From NCBI GenBank assembly GCA_035610365.1, contig CM069432.1, positions 232,708,532 through 232,772,531 on the forward strand: a stretch of DNA of 64,000 bases, written 5' to 3'. A program made the position numbers and the translations under genes. The notes beneath the pieces are model-generated. The model saw nothing but the letters and a program-made list of their open reading frames with translations, was not told the origin of the DNA and searched no databases. Shown one piece after another: positions 1-10,234 of the stretch. Source of the DNA: Aquatica leii. Taxonomy: Eukaryota; Arthropoda; Insecta; Coleoptera; Lampyridae. The stretch's first letter is position 1. Each line of letters starts with the position of its first letter.

Positions 1-3000
1 TGGATTTTGTTCATCAGTTTGTGTTCAAAAGAACTTTTTTAAAGAAACAGCTGCAATAGGTACGTTAGCATATACTTTTAACTAATTTTTGTTTGTTAAC
101 ATAAACATCTTATTTTATTATAAAAAACAATGATTTTTAATGCGGAATTGAATTTTCTTCTATCAGCTGAGTCACATAACAAATGTACTTGTTACTTTTA
201 GATTTTAAAATTTTATTTTAAAAAATAAATTAATATATTTTAAATAAATTCATTTAAAATGCACACGACATTGTATTGTACAAATTGATTGAAAGCTTTG
301 AAAATTGTAGGCTTACGTCTTACGCTCTTTGTATTAATTTTCAGGATGTAGTATTTTTACGGTTTTTTGACAGAAAGATAAAATCACATGTTGGATTTAT
401 TTTATGTTCATTCTTGTTAAATAAAACATATGCAAAAATGTTTGTTTTTCAACATTCAACCGACAGAATTTTGTGAAAATGGTCTTGTCAAGGTTTAAAA
501 CAAATGTCTAAATAATAAACAACCCAGTTTTAATAGTTACAAATAAATATAATAAATTTGGTAAAATTAAACATATCAAAAAACATCGTTTGAAATGGTA
601 AAAGTTAGAATAATTGGAAAAAATGAGAATAATCTAATCTATGTAAAAGCATCCCCTTTTTGTGATTGAAGCTTTACGTCAATACATTTTTAAAAAATTC
701 TTTTATTGATATTGTACATTATATGCTTCTTTTTTCCAAATAATAAGAACGAACGAGTGCCAATAATATTTGAATATTGAAATAATGACTGACAGCAATC
801 GAAAAACCACACAACACAATTCATTATTCTGAGCGCGTATTTTAACTACTAATAAAAAACAAACTTATAATACTAATAATAAATAATGTTCGTTAAAAAA
901 ACAATTACTTTAATTTAATCAAATACATTTTGTTTAGGAATTTGATTATTAAAAATTTCAGTTTGAAATATTCATTATGTACTAGAAATTAGATGAATAT
1001 GTAACACAAAAGTATTTAGAAAATAATATTTTAATAAATAACATTTGAAAAATATATTTTTATAAAATAATTCAATAGACAAGGTGTATCTTCTTTCATT
1101 GTGTAAATTTTTTTTTTGTAATTAATTTTTTTTAATTAAATGCGTTGCTTAACTTTGTACTACTTTTAGATTTGAAATTTGTATTTCTTAATTTTTTTTT
1201 AAATTTTACAGGCTATTGTTCTCACATTAAAGTATTAGATATGCTATAGTAAATAACGTATCAATTTCGAACTTTATTTGATCAAACTTCATCGTATAGT
1301 AATTAAGACATTATCGGAAATAAACAAAACTTATTTTAAAAGAAAATAGAAACACCACAATCAAGAATAAATACATGAGGCTAAAAGCAGTTACGAAGAA
1401 AATGTATTTGCGATTTTATCCGATTGAAATAATAGGAACGTAAAGACTTTACCTAGCAATAAATGTACAAAAGCGTTTAAAAACAAACGTAATACATTTT
1501 TGGTTTAATTTATGTTGTTATTTTTAGTTTCTTTATAAATAAAAACAATAAAGTAGAATAAGGTATAAAAGTATATTATTTTAAAAGCACGCACGAAGTA
1601 AAATAAATATTAATGTTTTTACATTAATTAAATTAAGTCACTACAGAAAAGAAAATCAGTGCAATCGCACATTTATAATTTTATAATAAAAATAAATAAA
1701 ATATTTACGTTTAAAACAACAAAATTATTTGTTTTTATTTAGTCAATTATAAAACATAATTATTTAATCAGATTTTACTAATAAATCACAAAACTGTATA
1801 CTTAACTATACTAAAAAATTATTAACAAAACTAAGATTTTTCTGTTTTAATAACTTTTTAAACTTCTACTATATACCGTCAATTCACTTTTCAAACACTT
1901 CTTAAATAAATCGAACTTAAACTTTAAATAGAAGACATCCTTAAACTACTAACTTATAAAAACAGTTGTAAATATTAGTTTTGTATATTTTAAATAATAA
2001 GTTTTCTGCGTTTCTTTTTATACACATATAAACAAAATTTTGAAAAAAAGTAATAATTCTTACCTTAAAGAAAAGTAGGAATCGAGTGTAGAATTTTAAC
2101 CATATACTCGTACGGTGTGTTGCAGTTCAACAGGCGTTAACACAACAGAATCGCAACAGGATTACTCTTCATGCCTTTATCCTTACGAGTCGCCTACGAC
2201 CACGGTGGGGAGAAACTGCTGTGATTGGTGAAAATTCTTTGCGCAATTCACTATAATGATATTTACTGCATATCATTTATGATGTACCACACAAAAATTA
2301 CAGTTTAGAATTACTTGATACATAATTAGCTGATCCTATGAAATTAACTATCATTTTTCTTAAAGTTTAATTGAAAAGAAACAACTGTAAATTGTTTTTA
2401 ACGTAACTTTCTTGGATTAAAACTAAAAAATAAACTTAATATAAATCTAATATGTAAACGTAACGTTTATGTAAACAATCCAATGAAACTTTAAGATTAG
2501 ATTTCTTCTAAACATACTTTGAAGAAGTATGTAACACGATAAAGCTAGAGGAAGTGCTCCACCAATCAAATTCAAAATACAAGTATTTCAACAGGGTTTA
2601 ACTTAAGTTGATACTGTATACAACACTAAACCCTGACTAACGCATACTCGAATTTTTAAAACATCGTGTTTAACATAAATGTAAGTATATAAATACATAA
2701 AACCACATAAGGTTTACCTTTGATTACATCTTAAAATTATACAGCAGTGGGATTTGAATAAAATTTGTTAAAAGCTTATATTTTAAATAACCAAAACCGC
2801 AAATGCATAGAAAAATCAAATAGTTTGACTTAGACCTTGTCTAAAGAATGGTTTTTTACAAATTCATTTTTATGAAAATGTAACTGGAATACAAGCATGA
2901 TATGTTTTAGTCATAAAGCTTTCGCCATGAAATATTATAAGGATTGTTTTTATGTAAACAGTGTAATTTATTGAAGTATTTAATTTTAATAATAATTTAC

Positions 3001-3090
3001 TCAAAAACTAATTTTATAAACAAATGTGTAATTTAAATTTAGTTTCTAATATTGTACTTTCTGCAGTTTAAGAACACTTAGTCGCATTTT
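1..3090. other. AT-rich intergenic DNA, no gene seen
   Basis: No convincing coding region on either strand: open frames are short and low-complexity. A more GC-rich patch at about 2095-2230 stands out from its surroundings and contains the inverted GTCG...CGAC motif, but I cannot assign it. One clean hairpin lies at 2592-2635. Confidence 0.6.
2592..2635. repeat. 44-bp hairpin
   Basis: Perfect 9-bp terminal inverted repeat CAGGGTTTA/TAAACCCTG, with an additional inner GTTG/CAAC pairing. It could be the collapsed remnant of a small DNA transposon; no target duplication was identified. Confidence 0.5.
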
Positions 3091-4182
3091 TACTTTCTTA
3101 TATGTAAAGTATAGCGATCGAAATTTTTTGTCAAAACATTTTTATTGCATAATTTTACGTTTCAAGGTCTCCTGAATTAGAAAAATGTATTTTTTGTGTG
3201 TGTGTGTCTATGTGTAACGATGTACCCACGATAACTCTCCAACCAAAAGTCCTAATTACTTGAAGTTTGGTATGGATCTGGCTTTTCATATTCTCTCAGT
3301 TCTATCAAAAGATGAGTCTGATAAAGAAACCGGAAGTGGGTGTATCCGCCATTTTTAAAAGTTTTTCTTATCTAATTTCGTACGTATGTAAATTATTCGA
3401 ATTATTTTTACAGTTTCTTATAGAGTTAATACTTCTTAACAATTTATTCAAATAAAACTTTTTTCTAGATAACATTAACAGTTTATTAGATATTTCATTT
3501 ATAATTGAAAGTGAATTCCATATATAATCCTAGGTTCGAATCCTGCCTATGACGATTTTTTTTAGAAAAAATTTTATATCTTGAAAGGAAAGAAAGATAC
3601 GTTAAAAAATAGTTTTTTTCAAAATTTTTTTGACTTGTTTATGTACGGAGTGTTGCATCTTATTTAAATTATCTTTGGATGTACCCACGATAACTCTCGA
3701 ACCAAAAGTCCTAATTATTGAAGTGTAGTATGGAGCTGGCTCTTCATATTCTCTCGGTTCTGCCTAAAGATGGGTTTGATAAAGGAATCGAAAGTGGGTG
3801 TATCCACCATTTTTAACAGTTTTTTTTATATAATTTTGTACGTATGTAAATTATTCGAATTGTTTTTATAGTTTTTTATAGAGATAATTCTTCCTAACAA
3901 TTTATTGAAATAAAAAAATTTCTAACATTAACAGTTTATCAGATATTTAGTTTGTAATTTAAAATGAATTTACAAATATAATATAGTTTCGAATACTGCT
4001 TGCGACGGTTTACTGATTTACTACAGGAGTAAGTAATATCGAGGCGCACAAATATGCTAGGTAATCAATACAAACGTGTAGATACATATCACTTTAAAAT
4101 GGTTTTATGAAAACATAACCTTAAAAAAATATGTAGATATTCCTTCATCTTTCTTTATAGGAAAGTCGTGTGGTGACCACAC
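3091..4182 (+). repeat. Dispersed repeat family, copy A (near full length)
   Basis: Starts with a degenerate palindrome (consensus ACTTTCCTATAAGGAAAGT in copy E), passes a TG-rich tract, and contains two related internal units. Each unit begins GATGTACCCACGATAACTCTC (about 3220 and 3678) and runs through a block ending in ACGTATGTAAATTATTCGAA. It ends at TTTATAGGAAAGTCGTGTGG followed by the hairpin GTGTGGT-G-ACCACAC. Other copies: 14870-15447 (-), 16986-17165 (-), 23520-23926 (+), 30578-31662 (+). No transposase is encoded, so it is non-autonomous or an old tandem-derived repeat; class undetermined. Confidence 0.75.
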
Positions 4183-5013
4183 CAGTTTTTTTTAAAATAC
4201 ATATTGAGCTTTTAATTCAAAGTTATTAAACTTTTTTGATACTGTGTATAGTAGAAACTAAAAAAATAACATCGACTAGCAAAGAAACCTAAAGTTGCTA
4301 GTAGACGATTAGTTTTAGTTATTTTATAACTACGTAACATATATGTGGCAACCAAAGTGACAAATAAATAAATTAAAAAATATTAAATTCCAGTGTGAAT
4401 TATAAGTTAATATAGAGGATAATCCTTAATAGGAAGCATAATAGCGGTACAGACAAAGATAAGATTAGTAAAACTATCATCAGCATAAACATTTGAAGAC
4501 AGTTTGAAATTATACCTAAAAGCACTCGTAAACGGAAAAATATTATCGTCATTAAATGTTGGGGTGAAGACGCAATAGAAATGTTTAACACACTTTAATT
4601 ATATAAGGATAGAAAAGTACGTAAGGAAGGCATTCAATAATTATCGTTAACCGAGAATGCAGAGTAACGGGGAGAGCAAAATGCACAGAATTTTATTAGT
4701 GACAAAATCGTGCAACTCTAAAGAGCAAGAATAATCATCAATTAAAAAATCTTAATATACCGTGATTTCTAATTACATAAAAGCTTCTTGGGAATCTCAG
4801 AATTAACACTAGAAAACACCGAAAAACTGTGCAGAGCTGGAAAAATTAGTAAAATACAGACAAAAAAAATATTTAAATATATTTATTTAAGTACTTTACA
4901 ATTGGGTGTTGCTGCAAAAATAAATAAAAAAGAAAACTAATTATTCAGCCGAGTAAATATTTCACGTTAATGAAATAAATACAAATTTTGAAATGATTGA
5001 CTGTAATATAGTT
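4183..5013. other. AT-rich spacer, no gene seen
   Basis: No supported coding or RNA feature. The minus-strand open frame at 4400-4591 is a hydrophobic low-complexity reading with no recognisable domain. Confidence 0.5.
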
Positions 5014-5029
5014 ACAGGTACGGGTTCCG

Positions 5030-5140
5030 GACATTTCTCCCCCCACATTTCGCCCCACACATTTCGCCCCTACACATTTCACCTCCATACATTTGGCCTC
5101 CATACACATTTTGCCCCACACATTTCGCCCCCGTACATAA
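5030..5140 (+). repeat. MULE subterminal tandem array
   Basis: About seven degenerate units of 12-18 bases built on ACATTTCGCCCC, directly inside the left TIR. Arrays like this may serve as transposase-binding sites; that role is inference. Confidence 0.7.
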
Positions 5141-5499
5141 AAAATATATAGTAGGTACAAAAATTGTTATTGCTCTGATGTTAGTGTATTACAAATATTC
5201 CTACGTGAGGTTATAAAATATGATTGATTTTGTAATTTGCGAACTCAAAAATGTTAAGAGAATAGTCTTTAGAACTGAAATACTTTAATTATCATTATCT
5301 TATCACTAATTGTCATTAGTCTAGCATGTCAATGGAATAATGTTTAGAACTTAAATACGTTAATTATATCATTTCTTGTCATTAGATGCCATGAGATATT
5401 TAGGGGTAATTAAGGGTATAGAAAGCAAGAAATCTTATAAAAGGGAATTATTGTTGCTCTGCTCTTTAGTATATTACAAACGCAATTATTATAGCTTTT

Positions 5500-7047
5500 G
5501 TAAATTCTACACGAGGTGCTAAGAAGTTTGTGTGCGAAGATAATTTTGTATATGTTTTCTCCAAGAAGACGGCTGACGAGGAACATGCTATTTGGGTGTG
5601 CGAACGACGAGAAAAATACAAAGGGCGTGTTTAGAATGCAGGTAATTTGATATATCTGTAACTGATAACTTAAATAAGTATGTTTTAAGCAATTTATCAC
5701 GTCAGTCTAAAATTGTCTGGAATTCCATTTCTTTTTATTATACATTTGTAATTTTATTACTTGGGAATTTATTAGTCTATACAAAATTCGTATCTATGTT
5801 TAGGAAATGCCCCTGTTGTAAGTCGCAAAGTTGTTGAACACAACCATGCTGCTGATGCAGTAAGACCTATGAAATTACGTGCTGTCCAGAATATAAAAGA
5901 GAGGGCAAGTAATACCGAAGAAACCCCACAACAAATAATAGAAACGTGTCTGGAAAACGTTCAAGATTATGGTTTGTGTCGGTTGTCCAGAAAGGATGCA
6001 TTTCACGATTTATTCGTCGTGCTCGAAATGTAGCTGGTATGCCTGCTATTCCAGTGAATGTTGAAGATTTGGTCATTTCACAAGACTATCAAATTATTGC
6101 AATTCATGAGGAAGAACATCAGTTTTTCCGTTACTATTCGGAACAAACTCTGTTGCCTGGAAGAATGCTAATTTTTTCGACGACACAGAATCTTAATATT
6201 TTGGCCAGAAGTGACAAGTAGTACGCTGATGGTACATTTTCGGTTGTTCCGAATTTAATTAATCAAATGTACACCATACATGTGCAAGCTTACGACACTA
6301 TACTGTCCGTAGTTTACGTTCTGTTGCCAAACAAAGCCAAGGCGACCTACAGAAAACTTTTACAGGAACTTAAGATTATTTGTCATAGATTGCAGCCAAC
6401 GCAATTGCTGCTAGGTTTTGAAAAGGTTGCTATTGACGCCTTTACAGAAGAGTTTCTTGAAATTAAAGTCTCCAGATGTTTTTTCCATTTAACACAGAGT
6501 GTTTGGAGAAAAATTCAGTCTGTGGGATTGCAGGTAAAACAATAATCATAAATTATTATATTATATAAGTAATCGTCATAATTTTGCTTTCAGGTAAATT
6601 ATCAAAGGGATGCCGCTTTCGCTCTACGGATGCAAATGCATCCAGTTCTTTCTTGCCTTCGTACCCCCTGCGCAGGTATCTGAATATTTTCATACATTGA
6701 CGGATGGGAGAGATTATCTGCAGGAAGCTCAAGAGATATTAGATTTATTCGAGGAAACCTACATTATCCGCCGTGGGCGTCTGCAAAAACCTCCACCCAC
6801 ATTCCGCATTGAACTATGGAATATGTATGGCCGCACCATGGAAAACATGCACCGTACAAATAACCACATTGAAACCACATTACTGAATAACTTTCTTATA
6901 AATCAACTGATGGCTGGAGCACCAGCACCACCGCATAATAAAGCGTACGCGGCCCTGTCTCGACGTGTGAAGGCTATTGTTCAAGATTTTGGGACCAGGA
7001 CCCCCTTGGAATATTTGCGAGGAATCGCACATAATTTGAATTTTTAA
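5500..7047 (+). pseudogene. MULE transposase with N-terminal FLYWCH-like domain, broken
   Basis: Reading on the + strand, a FLYWCH-like zinc-finger region (about 5510-5640, ending in ...IWVCERREKYKGRV) is followed by a splice-like donor at 5642 and acceptor at 5803. After this come an EHNHAAD segment (about 5840) and the MULE transposase core: YADGTFSVVPN (about 6222), VVYVLLPNKAKATYRKLLQE (about 6310-6370), the FEKVAIDAF segment (about 6418), the CFFHLTQSVWRKIQ helix (about 6478), and a C-terminal part with RIELWNMYGRT and RTNNHIE (about 6800-6880). An intron-like gap sits at about 6536-6593. Breaks: in-frame stop before the splice donor, a frame change near 6000, TAG at 6219-6221 just before YADGTF, and another frame change near 6650. 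The family call rests on this characteristic motif order in insect MULEs. It is non-functional as it stands. Confidence 0.8.
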
Positions 7048-7636
7048 GTAGCTATACCTATCATTAATTTTAATGTATCAGTTGTTGATGTGAAATATAT
7101 TATTATAAATAGGTATTACAAAATGAAGTTTTATTATGCACGAGGTGTATGGAAATAAAAGGGTAACAGAGCAAACCATTTTAATTTAAGCAAAAAATGT
7201 GCACTGTTCATATATCCGGGGACAAATTGTGTGGGGGCGAAACGTGAGAGGCGAAAAGTCCTAATAGCACAGGTACAGTGCTCACGTATCATTTATTTAA
7301 ACAAAACTACTAATTACGATTTACGATAAAATTTAAAGCAATTGAATAATCATGAAATAACAATTACTAGTGAATCAGTTCATGTCACCTGTATATAAAT
7401 AGATATTATAAATGGTTGCCATTTTTGTAACGCTGCGCAACCTAAGTTATAATTTTGCAAAGTTTTTACATCTTTAGAGACTTTTCTCCTAAAATTTTAA
7501 AACAAAAACTATTATTTTTATTACATTTGGTTTGGTTATTTTTGGCCTCTGGAATTTAAAGTTAAGATTCAATATAGTATGTTAAAGTATGTGAAGGTCA
7601 AATAAATTCCATTTTTTTGGGTGCTGTTTTTAAGAG

Positions 7637-9591
7637 TGTAACCGTCGTTTGAGTTTGTGCGATTTCTTTTGTGAGAGACCCGGTATTTGAGTTGAAGTTA
7701 TTCGTTTTATGTATTTTGGATTTGTTTCATTGAGTTCAAGTTGATTTGAGGGAGTTATTTTATGTTTTTACATTCAACTTTGTCAATTCAAATTGTTGAT
7801 ACAATCTTGTATTCAATTATTTCAAAATTATTACGCTGTTTAATCATCCGTATTCTGCATTTACGTCGATTTGGCATTTTTTTGTTCTGTTAAAATCCAG
7901 TTGTAATTTGTTTCCCTTCTGAGATATAATTGTAATTAAATATATTTTAGCAGTTTGTTTATTTTAAGTTTTTTTTAAAGTTTTATGTTTTAAGTACATT
8001 CTCAGTACATTTACACTTATTTTCTTTTGTGTTAGTTTTATCAAATTACATTTAAATTTGAGTCATGCGGTTTATTTTTACAATTTATTAGACAATTTTA
8101 TGATCCAGGTCTCAACAAGTAATCTTTATGAGCATAATGAAATAAAATATTTTGATGATTTGTTATTTCTCACAGTATGAAAGGCCATTTTCGAAGTTTA
8201 CTTTCGTGTCGTAATTAAATCCGTTTGCATCATTTTTGCACTTCTTAGTGGTATCACTTTCTTGCACGGAGATTTCGGACACAACCTTGTGGAAAATGGT
8301 AGCAAAGTGAGGAATATAAGTAATTTTGGGTTAAGAGGAGATTCACAATTTTTACCGAGCATTAAACATCATCGAAATGTAATCTAGGTGTAGGGTGAAA
8401 CCAACCCTTGAGAAGTTGAAGTATCCGCGGAAAACGTTAAGAAAGAAAGCATAGTGAATTATTAGTTATGTGTTGGAAATAGTTCCATAATTCGTAGATT
8501 ACGGCCCTTTATGGTTTCACGCGCTTTCAAGTGTTTTTCGTTTTATGTACCGTGGAATCGTGAGTTGTTGTGCGACACGGTGCCAATTTCGCTTTAGTGG
8601 CGGTTTATGGTGATTCTTCCGACGGATGCTTGTCAACTGGGGTTAGCTTCTCGATCTTTTGGCCGATTACAGCTAGCTACCTTCGAACCAACCACCAGCC
8701 CTTTCCTGTATCGACTACCAAAGATTTAAGGAATTTATTTTGTAGCGACTAATTAAATTTGGTAAATTTTTTTACGCGTTTAAGTGTCTTAAGAGCTTTG
8801 GGTTTTAAGATAAATAATGACTGTTGCGAATTAACGATTTTATCGACAATACAATTAGTAAATGGTAATTGTCCGTATTTATCAAAACTATATGTGACTA
8901 AATTTGTTTGTGTTAAAAATTTATGTTGACGTTAACCAAAAAATTTACTCTACTTACAATTTATTATTAAGATTTGTATCCTGGTTTTAAAATAGATGAG
9001 TTTAATTTCTATATAATGCGAACACGGCCATGCATTAGTTAATTGAGACTTTTTATGGTTTTTTTTATGATTTTATTTTTAATTGTTCCATTTTCTTAAA
9101 TTTTGTTTTAATACGATTATTTAATTTTCTTTAATTTTAATTTTCATGTTTAACTTACATTTTTTTTATTATTTTTTTTTCATTTTGCGCTAATTTAAAT
9201 AGTTTTTTTGTTTGTTTTAAGTGTTGATTGATTAAATAAATGTTAAAGAGTTAAATGTAAACAAGCTTCTAATTTCGTCGGCCTTCGCGTTATGTGAAAT
9301 TTTTATTAAGTATTACAGAATTTAGTAAGATACACTTTTCTAAGGTAAGTCCAATTTAGAGTGTATCCTTCAAGAGCGGGCTTGTAGTTGGCAAGAGCCA
9401 GAAGTCCATTGAGCTTTACACCTTCCTGATGCCCGTTAATTTTGACTTTTGAGTTTGTTTTTTTTTAGTTTTCCAAACAATCACGGATTATAACCCACCC
9501 CGTCTCCACTGAGCACCGGCAAAACTTCGTTTATGTTACTTTATTTCAGGCAATATGTTTGACCGGGATTTTGCCAAAAACTTGAATTACA
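7637..9591 (+). mobile_element. Diverged solo LTR related to the 55-kb Ty3/gypsy element
   Basis: Starts TGTAACCGTCGTTT, against TGTAACCATCGTTT at 55139. It stays colinear with that LTR in many blocks: the CCTTCTGAGATATAAT region (about 7915), a TTGTGGAAAATGGTAGC block (about 8289), CGCGTTTAAGTGT (about 8775), GTCGGCCTTCGCG (about 9278), CTAAGGTAAGTCC (about 9340), and CACCCCGTCTCCACTGAGC near 9497. The end is placed by aligning GAATTACA with GAATGTAACA of the intact LTR. No internal region follows and no target duplication is visible, so it is a solo or orphan LTR of a related, older family. The open frame at 8570-8752 inside it is not credible as a gene. Confidence 0.8.
9330..9366 (+). promoter_or_regulatory. 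Conserved LTR hairpin around a splice-donor-like site (diverged copy)
   Basis: ATACACTT (9330-9337) pairs with GAGTGTAT (9359-9366) around a loop containing CTAAGGTAAGTCC. The equivalent stem in the intact element (56709-56743) is ATGCACCC/GGGTGCAT. Relative to it there are two compensatory changes (G-C to A-T and C-G to T-A) and one C-G to T-G wobble. Confidence 0.6.
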
Positions 9592-9990
9592 CTTTATACA
9601 TGTATATAAAAATAAACCATAATACAAGTTTCTATATTAATATTTTAGTTTGAACTGTGAAAAATCATTATATTGAGTTTTCGACGAGAGAAATACTTAT
9701 CAAACATAATTTTTTTTTAATCATATATAAACATTGATATAAACTGGTTTAAAAAATGGCTTGATAAAAGGTGTTTAAATCCGTCCAAATTAAATAAGTA
9801 CGAGACAAGTGTGTATTACAATGTATCAACAACAGAAAAAATGCTAAGATAGCGATAAAGAAAATGTATACAAACTTTTTTAATAAAATTACTGTTTACA
9901 TTAAATACATCGTATTTCTTTTTACTTCAACGTACAAATAAAAGATTACTTGGAAGCATTAAGACAGTTGTGTTTTAATGTCATAACCGG
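9592..9990. other. AT-rich spacer, no gene seen
   Basis: Nothing supported between the solo LTR and the candidate LTR that follows. Confidence 0.5.
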
Positions 9991-10234
9991 TGTTAATGTA
10001 GGAGGGATATGTATGATAAAGTATTAAATGGACTGTTAATAGCTTTAAAATGTATCTTAATAAGAACAAAATACAATACTGAAACGTTTTCGAAGTTATT
10101 GTCAACTTCGAAAACCTTTACCGAAGGATGTAGAAAATTCTCGACTCAGATAACAAAAATATATAAATAGTGTTCAAAAGGAGCTGAGGTCAGTTTTTTG
10201 AAGTATAAATAAATTAGCATTAAAAATCATTACA
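9991..10234 (+). repeat. Candidate 5' LTR of the 10-13 kb Ty3/gypsy relic
   Basis: Begins TGTTAATGTAGGAGGG, contains a TATA-like ATATATAAATAG at about 10160, and ends ATTACA directly before GTGGTGTCAGTGTGG, a leader typical of some gypsy-type elements. No matching 3' LTR was found downstream, so the boundaries rest on one copy only. Confidence 0.4.

Larger units (their letters stand above)
5022..7268 (+). mobile_element. Mutator-like element (MULE), degenerate, with TIRs and 8-bp target duplication
   Basis: The ends are inverted repeats of about 35 bp. The left end begins GGGTTCCGGACATTTC; the reverse complement of the right end begins GCTATTAGGACTTTTC; both continue with CAC(A/G)TTTCGCCCC. 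Immediately outside, ACAGGTAC occurs on both sides (5014-5021 and 7269-7276), a plausible 8-bp target-site duplication, in the 8-9 bp range known for MULEs. Subterminal repeats of the motif ACATTTCGCCCC lie at 5030-5140. The interior carries a broken transposase. Boundaries follow from the shared TIR plus duplication; the inner TIR limit is approximate. Confidence 0.8.

Noticed and set aside
7632-7636. Target duplication for the solo LTR (AAGAG)
   Set aside because: The bases after 9591 (CTTTA) do not match.
8570-8752. 60-codon frame with mixed composition
   Set aside because: Lies wholly inside the diverged solo LTR.
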